Positions 57,524 through 64,000 of a stretch of 64,000 bases of DNA are shown piece by piece (the first letter of the stretch is position 1; the number at the start of each line of letters is the position of its first letter). Location: the NCBI RefSeq assembly GCF_019970045.1, contig NZ_JAHXYI010000009.1, positions 116,701-180,700 on the forward strand. The letters are read 5' to 3'. Position numbers and translations under genes: made by a program. The notes below the pieces were generated by a model that was not told where the DNA came from, did no database searches, and saw nothing but the letters and a program-made list of their open reading frames with translations. This stretch comes from Chryseobacterium sp. GVT01B. Lineage in GTDB: Bacteria > Bacteroidota > Bacteroidia > Flavobacteriales > Weeksellaceae.

Positions 57524-58093
57524 ATGAAAATCAACAGTTATTTTTTCAGAGAAATCCGTTTAAAAAAATATGTAAGCAGTATCCTTCTAACAATAAGCTG
57601 CTGTCTCGGAGCGCAAACTATAAATGTTGGTGGCAGTAACTGGACTGTAAGTGTACCCACTATAACAGAAGCAGGCACAAACTATGCAGGAACTTATCAG
57701 AGTGCTACTAATCTGATAACATTATCCGGTACACTGCCAGGATCTTTTCTAAATCTACTCACAAGCGGAGCGGCAAGAGTAAGTGTACATCATACCCCTA
57801 CTACCTGGAATAGCAACCTCCACCTTTATGCCAAAAGAAGTGGTGGAACAACCAGCATCAGTGGACTTTGTCTTGGCTGTACTGCAACAATCAATGGTGG
57901 GACAACCTATGTAGAAATACCACAAGCCGTAGCTACAGCATTCTTTACAATAAATTTTACCGGAGTTCTGGGACTGGGTAACAGTGTCACCTATTCGTCT
58001 ATTAATGGACAATTGCAGATAAGCGGAGTTTCTGTAGCCATTCCTGCAACTACATATGCTACACAGGTAGTTTTCACAATTGGAGCAAATTAA
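57524..58093 (+). CDS. Secreted beta-rich protein, third subunit candidate
   Basis: This 189-residue protein has a basic N-terminus (MKINSYFFREIRLKKYVSS) and a signal (ILLTISCCLGAQ). The mature part begins TINVGGSNWTVSVPTITEAGTNY, reminiscent of the TVSMTLPTVT opening of gene B. It has one Cys pair (GLCLGCTATI) and ends ATTYATQVVFTIGAN, again an alternating hydrophobic strand. It follows gene B by 9 bp. It is not clearly homologous to A and B over the full length; a distinct subunit, possibly tip or anchor, is inferred from position and composition. Confidence 0.68.
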   Translation: MKINSYFFREIRLKKYVSSILLTISCCLGAQTINVGGSNWTVSVPTITEAGTNYAGTYQSATNLITLSGTLPGSFLNLLTSGAARVSVHHTPTTWNSNLHLYAKRSGGTTSISGLCLGCTATINGGTTYVEIPQAVATAFFTINFTGVLGLGNSVTYSSINGQLQISGVSVAIPATTYATQVVFTIGAN

Positions 58094-58177
58094 AAATACA
58101 CCAAAGCTAGTCCAGGTTTGCTTTATAATTTAATTCAACAATTCACCTAAAGAGATATTCAGTGACTTTGTATCTAT

Positions 58178-58216
58178 AACAACAATCCTTTTCAAAATCA
58201 GAAAAGGATTGTTGTT
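58178..58216. terminator. Strong bidirectional terminator
   Basis: A 16-bp perfect stem, AACAACAATCCTTTTC (58178-58193) and GAAAAGGATTGTTGTT (58201-58216), with a 7-nt loop lies between the convergent chaperone-usher-like locus and susD 3. Confidence 0.93.
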
Positions 58217-58233
58217 TTATTATTTAAATTTAA

Positions 58234-60129
58234 TTAATGTTTGGCCCACCAAAGAGGAGTCAATACTGCATCTGCACCTCCAAGTAATTGTATAGCTTTA
58301 TCATATCCAGGTTGATCAGTATTTCTGAAAGTACTTGGATATCTTAATCTCTGAGGAAAATTCTGAATAGAATTCGTCATATAATTCCCTGAGCTCAGAT
58401 TAGGAAGATTTGGCAATGGAGCTTCTATAGCAGGGTTTTCAAAAAACGGCAGCCCGAGTCTTCTCTGATCATTCCAGGATTCTAATGGTAACCAAGGCAT
58501 ATTGGCAATATATTTCTGGGTAATAATCTTTGTCAGTTTATCATTCTTTACCGATCCATTCTTATAAATGGTATTTACAGGATATTTAATTTCTACAGAA
58601 ACTAAGTTCCCGTTTACAGGATCTTTATATTTCATTGTATGGCTTACTCCCGGCTCTGTAATATGACTGTAAGAAACCGAAGTTCCATCACGGTTATAAT
58701 CTGTTGAAGCAATATATTGACCATAGAATTGTGAAACTCCGTTATAAGCAAAACTTTCCTGAATTCCTTTGTTATATGCAGCTTCATCGCTCATTGGAAC
58801 TGCCCAGCCTTTCAGTGCCGCTTCCGCCAAAAGGAAATAAGTTTCCCAGCTTGCAAAAAATATTCTTGAATTTTTACTTTCCCGATACTGCTTACCCAAA
58901 GCCGGCACACATCCTACTACATTTCTCAAGCCGTTTCTCTGTCCTTTTACCCCCCAGTTTCCAATAGTATAGGCATTCCAGGTATTTACGGTACTTATTG
59001 TTATTTTAGAATTATCTTCAAAGGTAAGATCTCCATGATTGGTAGTTGCCTGATTGGTATACGTGGGATACAATGAGTAAACCGGGCTTGTAAGATCCCC
59101 CGGAATATAGAATGTTTTATATGCTCTCGGATCGATTTTGTTGGGTAATCCGTCTAACCAATATCCTGCACTTGGGTCATTAGTCATTGTAGTGAACTGT
59201 TGATCATATTTTATCCCAATATAATCAGATGCCTTTACCTGTGTATGTTGAGCTGTTGGTAATTGGTCTGTAGAATTTACTCCTCCTAAGCCAATGTATA
59301 AATTATTAAGGGTTGCTGATAAGATCTGAGAGTTCCATTCTCTGGACATTACGCCTGTTAGCGCATCCCATCCCGGTTTTTCAGCCACTTTAAAATTATC
59401 TGTACTTGTAGCAATAAACATATTTGAATTAGCCGCTGCTTCAAATTCTGTTTTTGCTTTTGAAGGATCTACTTCGGCAATTCTCATGGCAATTCTCATC
59501 CTCATAGAGTTAGCATACTTTACCCACTGAGTCCAGTTAAAGCCATACACCATATCATAGGCATTAGCATTGGATGGTACTCCTTGGGTTGTATCCATTT
59601 TTGCGACTGCATCTTTTAATTCTTCCAAAATAAAATAATACACTTCTTTTTCAGAATTGAAAGTAGGATTCGTTCCCTGAAAAGCCTGAATAGGTTGAGG
59701 TCCGAAATTATCCGAAAATTCACTCATTAAATAAGCTCTCCAAATTCTGGAAATCTGAATGATATTATTATAATAAGGTTTTCCCTGCCCGGCCGCCTTT
59801 TTTTCATTAGCCAATTGAATGGCCGCATTCGCATTATTCAGCCAATCTGAAACGTATTTCCAGTATTCGGAAGTCCAGGAATCGTCGTAAGTTCCACCTG
59901 CAATTCCTGTCGATAAATGCTGTCTTGCTGCTGTTTTCCAGTATAAAACAAAAACACGTTCTGCGATATTAGGATCCTGCTGAGCACCGAGAATTGAGTT
60001 ATTTAAGAAATATTCAGGTTCTGCCTTACTAGCGTCTACGGCAAACGGGTTATTATTGATGTCTTCAAAATCATTACATGAAGTACATAGTAAACTAATT
60101 GTAAAAAATGATAAGATATATTTTTTCAT
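58234..60129 (-). CDS. SusD/RagB family surface lipoprotein (pair 3)
   Basis: This 631-residue protein has a lipoprotein signal MKKYILSFFTISLLCTSC (Cys18), then CNDFEDINNNPFAVDASKAEPEYFLNNSILG typical of the SusD-like subgroup with longer chains. Helical TPR-like segments follow (WVKYANSMRMRIAMRIAEVDPSKAKTEFEAA; ASWETYFLLAEAALKGWAVPMSDEAAYNKGI), and the C-terminal part is YIANMPWLPLESWNDQRRLGLPFFENPA. It is the ligand-binding partner of susC 3, 15 bp upstream. No enzyme or regulator gene lies next to this pair, so the substrate is unknown. Confidence 0.94.
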   Translation of the reverse strand: MKKYILSFFTISLLCTSCNDFEDINNNPFAVDASKAEPEYFLNNSILGAQQDPNIAERVFVLYWKTAARQHLSTGIAGGTYDDSWTSEYWKYVSDWLNNANAAIQLANEKKAAGQGKPYYNNIIQISRIWRAYLMSEFSDNFGPQPIQAFQGTNPTFNSEKEVYYFILEELKDAVAKMDTTQGVPSNANAYDMVYGFNWTQWVKYANSMRMRIAMRIAEVDPSKAKTEFEAAANSNMFIATSTDNFKVAEKPGWDALTGVMSREWNSQILSATLNNLYIGLGGVNSTDQLPTAQHTQVKASDYIGIKYDQQFTTMTNDPSAGYWLDGLPNKIDPRAYKTFYIPGDLTSPVYSLYPTYTNQATTNHGDLTFEDNSKITISTVNTWNAYTIGNWGVKGQRNGLRNVVGCVPALGKQYRESKNSRIFFASWETYFLLAEAALKGWAVPMSDEAAYNKGIQESFAYNGVSQFYGQYIASTDYNRDGTSVSYSHITEPGVSHTMKYKDPVNGNLVSVEIKYPVNTIYKNGSVKNDKLTKIITQKYIANMPWLPLESWNDQRRLGLPFFENPAIEAPLPNLPNLSSGNYMTNSIQNFPQRLRYPSTFRNTDQPGYDKAIQLLGGADAVLTPLWWAKH

Positions 60130-60144
60130 TGTTTCAGTTATTAA

Positions 60145-63042
60145 TTAAAAGCCTAAAGTGATTGTAAATAAATAAGATCTTGAAGTAGGAAAAGCAAGGT
60201 TTTCAAATCCTGTAGCATTAGAATTAATTGCGAATACAGATTCCGGATCAATTCCTTTTGCTTTGCTATAAATCATCCATACGTTATTTGCCGTAAAAGC
60301 AACTTTAGCACTCTGTAAGGCTAGTTTCTGGAAAATACTTTTAGGGAAACTGTAGGTCAGCTGAATATTTCTTAACCGAATATTGGTAGCATCATAAATA
60401 TTTTGTTCTGTAATTCCTAAATTTCCAGATGTTACAGCTCCCCAATAATCCTGTTGAGTAATTTCTTTGGTATTTGCTGTATAACCGCCATTTCCCTCCA
60501 CTACTGCATCTAAAATCATATTATCACGTTTTCCTCCGGGTGCAGTGTCTGCAGCAAGTCCATTCGCTTGTAATGCAGCTTGCGTTGCAGAGAAAAATTT
60601 ACCTCCGATTCTTCCGTCAATTAAAAATGAAAGTCCAATATTTTTATAAACAAAGCTGTTTGTAAAACCAAACAAAGCTCTCGGCGTTTGATCTCCAAGA
60701 TAATATTGATCAGAAGTAGCCTGCGGTAATCCGTTTTGATCCACAATAAGCTTTCCGTAATGAGGGCTGCTTGTATCTTCTACTCTTAGGAATTTCGTTC
60801 CATAAATCGCTCCGTAAGGTTTTCCTACTTCTGCAAAGAAAGCAACGTTATCAAAACCTGATAAAGGGTATTTTGAAACAATACCATCAATTTTATCGAT
60901 GTTGCTTTTTAGGGTTGAAAAATTGGCATTGACATTCCATACAAAACTTTCCTTCTTAAAGATATCCGTATTCAATACGAATTCAAACCCTTTGTTATGC
61001 AGCCCTCCTGAATTAATTTTCTTTTTCTCATATCCTGAAAGAGGATTTATTGGTAAATCTATCAGTTGCTCTGTTGCATTATTACTAAAATAACTTACAT
61101 CCAGAGATACTCTGTCAAAAAACTTCATATCTGCACCGACTTCAAAACTTTTAAGCTTCTCGGCATGAAGATTTGAATTAAAAAGAATTTTATTTCTTGT
61201 AAGCACTATATGTCCGCTTGGATCTGTGGAAGCGGTATAGGTATTATATAACTGTTGGGGCGGTAAAGAATTTCCTGTAACTGCGTAAGCCGCGCGAAGT
61301 TTAGCAAACGTTAAGGCATTTAAAGTTGTACCATTTAATTTTTTCAGCATATCTGTTAAAACTAATGAAGTGCTCACAGAAGAATAAAAATAAGACCTGT
61401 TATCAATATTCAAAGTAGAAGACCAATCATTTCTTGCCGTAGCATTCAGAAACCAATATCCGTCATAATTAATTTCAGCAGCAGCAAATACTGAATTAAT
61501 TTTTTTCCACATATCAACTTCAGTCGTCGTAACAGAAGCAAGATCACTCGTATTAGATGTGCTGAAAACATTGGCAAGAATAAGATTTTGTGTGGAAAAA
61601 TATAGTGCCTTATCCCTGCTTTCCATCATCTGTCCATAAACAGAAAGCGATCCTCCCCATTTACCAACAATATTATCTTTTTTAGCATTAAGACTTATAA
61701 TATAATTATTCTCATAAAACTTTTCCTGAGCGGTAGAGTAAGAATTATTACGGCCAGATCCCGTCCAAACTCTTGCATCGTTATTTAAAGAATAGAAATC
61801 TGTCCCTAGCCTTACATCTGCGCTCAGCCAGTTATTAAATTGATATTTAAGATAACCGTTTAATAAAAACCTGTCTTTTTTATCTGCATTCAAAGCATTA
61901 TAGGCTGTCCAATAAGGATTAACTCCATTGGAAGTTATCCAGCGCGACGTTACTCCATTTTGCATCTGTCCCTCACGATAATCTCTTACATCAATATTTT
62001 GAGGCATCAGAAGGATTCTTGGGTAGTAATTTCCATCACCTTGTCCTGCAGAAGGTCTGTTTGTGCCTTTAACGCTCATATATTGGGCTTTCACCTCAGT
62101 AGTCCATCTTTTATTAGCCCCAAAATTAGAATTCATTTTTGCCATAAAATTGAACCTCTCATATTTTGAATTTGGAATCTGGCTATTACTGTTTAAATAA
62201 TTAGCAGAAGTGTACAAGCTTGATCCTTCACCTATGTTCTCCTGAAAACTCAATGTATGCTGAGAATTAGTTCCTGTCTTAAAAAAGTTTTTTAAGTTAT
62301 CATGAACCGTCATATTTGATCCTTCAAAAGTGGGTCCCCAGGAAGTTGTATTATCAACCCCTTGTGGATTGGGCAGACCATTACTACCTTGAGCGAAACT
62401 ATGCTGCAAATCAGGTTTCATAAAAATATTTTCAAAACCCAGGCTTGTAGAATATGTAATTCCTAGTCCTCCTTTTCTTTTACCTGTTTTTGTAGTAATC
62501 AGAATAACTCCGTTTCCACCTCTGGAGCCATACAAAGCAGAAGCAGCACCGCCTTTTAAAACGGAAAGACTTTCAATGTCATCAGGGTTGATATCACTTA
62601 AACCATTTCCCATATCAAGATCCGGGTTCCAGAAATCGTTATTAGAGTCTTTTCCATTCTGCTTAACCTTTGAGCCTAAGCTATTACTTAACGGAACTCC
62701 ATCCACCACAATAAGAGGTTGATTATCTCCGGTAAAAGAATTAAACCCCCTCAGGTTAATCTTGGAAGAAGAACCGGGTCCAAAACCTCCTTTAATGACT
62801 TGTAATCCGGCCACCTTTCCTACTAATGCATTGGTCATGTTATTTTCTTTAGCATCGACAAGGGTTTGACCTTTCACATCCTGGAAAGAATATCCAAGCG
62901 CTTTTTTTTCTTTTTTTACACCATAGGCTGTAACAACTACTTCATCAATCTTTGACGCTTTAGTTGAATCACTTTGTGCATACAATCCACCGAAAAAGAA
63001 TAAGGATTGGAGCAGTCCAACCTTAAAAATGGTTTTTTTCAT
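60145..63042 (-). CDS. SusC/RagA family TonB-dependent outer-membrane transporter (pair 3)
   Basis: This 965-residue protein has the signal MKKTIFKVGLLQSLFFFGGLYAQ. The sequence KIDEVVVTAYGVKKEKKALGYS follows directly, so the N-terminal carboxypeptidase-regulatory-like domain is missing as in pair 1. Plug motifs are GKVAGLQVIKGGFGPGSSSKINLRGFNS and DIESLSVLKGGAASALYGSRGGNGVILITTKTG. The barrel ends with SRSYLFTITLGF, with a terminal Phe. It should import an unknown substrate with susD 3 in a TonB-dependent way. The A-rich upstream region gives no exact TAnnTTTG element. Confidence 0.95.
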   Translation of the reverse strand: MKKTIFKVGLLQSLFFFGGLYAQSDSTKASKIDEVVVTAYGVKKEKKALGYSFQDVKGQTLVDAKENNMTNALVGKVAGLQVIKGGFGPGSSSKINLRGFNSFTGDNQPLIVVDGVPLSNSLGSKVKQNGKDSNNDFWNPDLDMGNGLSDINPDDIESLSVLKGGAASALYGSRGGNGVILITTKTGKRKGGLGITYSTSLGFENIFMKPDLQHSFAQGSNGLPNPQGVDNTTSWGPTFEGSNMTVHDNLKNFFKTGTNSQHTLSFQENIGEGSSLYTSANYLNSNSQIPNSKYERFNFMAKMNSNFGANKRWTTEVKAQYMSVKGTNRPSAGQGDGNYYPRILLMPQNIDVRDYREGQMQNGVTSRWITSNGVNPYWTAYNALNADKKDRFLLNGYLKYQFNNWLSADVRLGTDFYSLNNDARVWTGSGRNNSYSTAQEKFYENNYIISLNAKKDNIVGKWGGSLSVYGQMMESRDKALYFSTQNLILANVFSTSNTSDLASVTTTEVDMWKKINSVFAAAEINYDGYWFLNATARNDWSSTLNIDNRSYFYSSVSTSLVLTDMLKKLNGTTLNALTFAKLRAAYAVTGNSLPPQQLYNTYTASTDPSGHIVLTRNKILFNSNLHAEKLKSFEVGADMKFFDRVSLDVSYFSNNATEQLIDLPINPLSGYEKKKINSGGLHNKGFEFVLNTDIFKKESFVWNVNANFSTLKSNIDKIDGIVSKYPLSGFDNVAFFAEVGKPYGAIYGTKFLRVEDTSSPHYGKLIVDQNGLPQATSDQYYLGDQTPRALFGFTNSFVYKNIGLSFLIDGRIGGKFFSATQAALQANGLAADTAPGGKRDNMILDAVVEGNGGYTANTKEITQQDYWGAVTSGNLGITEQNIYDATNIRLRNIQLTYSFPKSIFQKLALQSAKVAFTANNVWMIYSKAKGIDPESVFAINSNATGFENLAFPTSRSYLFTITLGF

Positions 63043-63300
63043 AAAAATTAGATTTGGTATATATTTAATAATATCACAAGATATTTCAACAAATAAACGT
63101 AATTCTCATTAAATTAATATACAATCATTAATTATTTATGCTAAATACATTAATAAAAGCAACCAAATCTTTCTAATTTAAACATATTAAATCATTAATA
63201 TGAGTTTGAAACTTTTGATACTTAAATGATTAAGTAAAATTTAAGTTAGATGAGCTATAGTCTAAATCTAGTACTTTGTGGGGATTGAATTGAAGAAAAT
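63043..63300. other. AT-rich non-coding spacer upstream of susC 3
   Basis: There is no open frame with coding character and no clear promoter match. The spacer runs into the tandem repeat array at 63301. Confidence 0.5.
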
Positions 63301-63765
63301 AATGGCTTGTTTAAACTCCTTCAGAGTGACAATGGAGTATGTACTCTGAATAATAAATGATCAATTTTACATAGTGATCTAATACTTCCGACTATGTCAT
63401 TCCGAAGGAATCCAGCCGCATTTATTGGAGTCTAAAGGATTCAAGGGAGTAGCACAGAGTTTTTAACATTTAAGTGATCTGATAATCTTAGACATACTTG
63501 ATGATAGAATTTAAAATGGCTTGTTTAGACTCCTTCGGAGCGACAAGGGAATATGTACTCTGAATAATAAATGATCAATTTTACATAGTAATCTAATACT
63601 TCTGACTATGTCATTCCGTAGGAATCCAGCCGCACTATTAGAGCCTAAAGGATTCAAAGGAGTAGTATAAAGTTTTTAATATTTAAGTGATCTGATAATC
63701 TTAGATATACTTGATGATAGAATTTAAAATGGATTGTTTAGACTCCTTCGGAGCGACAAGGGAGT
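63301..63765. repeat. Tandem repeat, 214-bp unit, two full copies plus a partial third
   Basis: Copies start at 63301, 63515 and 63728, each with AATGG(C/A)TTGTTTA. The first two are about 214 and 213 bp and roughly 90% identical by eye; the third breaks off after about 40 bp. Each full unit has inverted arms: ACTCCTTCGGAGCGACA-like (63315-63331, 63529-63545) and TGTCATTCCGAAGGAAT-like (63395-63411, 63609-63625), each itself a small palindrome. No coding potential was seen. Confidence 0.85.
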
Positions 63766-63786
63766 TCTATCAATAATAAGTGATAA

Positions 63787-63843
63787 GTAATCAATGATGA
63801 GTGATCTCTGGTATTGATTGAAACAGGAACCATTATTGATTAC
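63787..63843. repeat. Short inverted repeat near rRNA operon end
   Basis: GTAATCAAT (63787-63795) and ATTGATTAC (63835-63843) are perfect inverted copies. Further matching (GAGTGAT/ATTACTC) surrounds them, and the element lies directly after the partial third repeat. Confidence 0.6.
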
Positions 63844-63890
63844 CGATTACTCATTGCTTATGTTTGGATTGGGGTTGTGTATAAAGCAAA

Positions 63891-63925
63891 AAAAATCCTT
63901 TATCATAAGATAAAGGATTTTTAAA
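63891..63925 (-). terminator. Terminator of the minus-strand rRNA operon
   Basis: AAAAATCCTTTATC (63891-63904) pairs perfectly with GATAAAGGATTTTT (63909-63922) over an ATAA loop. It lies just after the 5S 3' end in the minus direction. Confidence 0.9.
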
Positions 63926-63938
63926 AATAAAATAAAAA

Positions 63939-64000
63939 CTGGCGGCGGCCTACTCTCCCGCTTTCGCAGTACCATCGGCGCTGGTGGGCTTAACTTCTGT
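63939..64000 (-). rRNA. rrf: 5S ribosomal RNA, 3' part (continues past the window)
   Basis: The reverse complement contains AAGCCCACCAGCGCCGATGG, then TACTGC and GGGAGAGTAGG, the conserved helix IV/V region and 3' end of bacterial 5S rRNA, closing with the GGCCGCCGCCAG terminal stem. About 62 nt are visible. The rest, and presumably 23S and 16S, lie to the right. Confidence 0.93.

Noticed and set aside
63301..63765. CRISPR array
   Set aside because: The unit is 214 bp with no short repeat/unique spacer alternation and no cas gene in the window.

Overview
The window looks like a chromosomal segment of a Chryseobacterium-like member of the Flavobacteriia (Bacteroidota). The evidence is low G+C, three SusC/SusD pairs, type IX secretion (T9SS) C-terminal sorting domains, promoters of the Bacteroidota type (TTTG, about 19 nt, TAnnTTTG), few Shine-Dalgarno sites, a type B L31 protein and an alternative GlmU-like protein. 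The genus is an inference from overall character; no database was searched.

Positions 1-5.8 kb hold a truncated M4 metallopeptidase, a Cys-rich double-glycine-leader peptide, the rplM-rpsI-rpsB ribosomal operon and two membrane proteins. From 6 to 20 kb lie a fused B12-dependent acyl-CoA mutase (IcmF type), an ATP pyrophosphatase, a PLP decarboxylase, a class-C-type serine hydrolase, a PadR/membrane-protein pair, an RNA 2H phosphoesterase, an M64 secreted protease with a coupled small partner, ruvC and a DUF4407 membrane protein. From 19.6 to 34.4 kb lie a tail-collar/T9SS pair, a KTSC protein, an M43 protease, guaB, a five-gene ECF sigma/anti-sigma operon with DUF4252 and DUF2807 proteins, a GlmU-like enzyme, rpmE, a beta-helix lipoprotein, a MazG-like enzyme and aroA.

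From 34.7 to 52.6 kb is a phospholipid- and phosphate-oriented accessory region: a PI-PLC-like lipoprotein, a fused glycerophosphodiesterase-like/alkaline-phosphatase protein downstream of susCD pair 1, and a Tat-exported phosphocholine-specific phospholipase C downstream of susCD pair 2. No carbohydrate-active enzyme is present, so these SusCD systems may serve phospholipid-derived substrates (inference). An SDR oxidoreductase and a BamA/TamA-like protein lie between them.

From 52.7 to 58.1 kb is the most unusual locus. It encodes two paralogous small secreted beta-rich proteins plus a third, a two-Ig-domain chaperone-like protein and a 917-residue outer-membrane barrel protein with N-terminal Ig-like domains and a C-terminal regulatory-like domain. 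The order and the overlapping genes resemble a chaperone-usher surface-fibre system built from proteins that do not look like canonical family members.

From 58.2 to 63 kb is a third susCD pair, followed by about 0.9 kb of non-coding DNA with a 214-bp tandem repeat, then a terminator and the 3' end of a minus-strand 5S rRNA, presumably the end of an rRNA operon that continues past the window. Several ORF starts were moved downstream because the longest ORF begins inside a TAnnTTTG promoter element.
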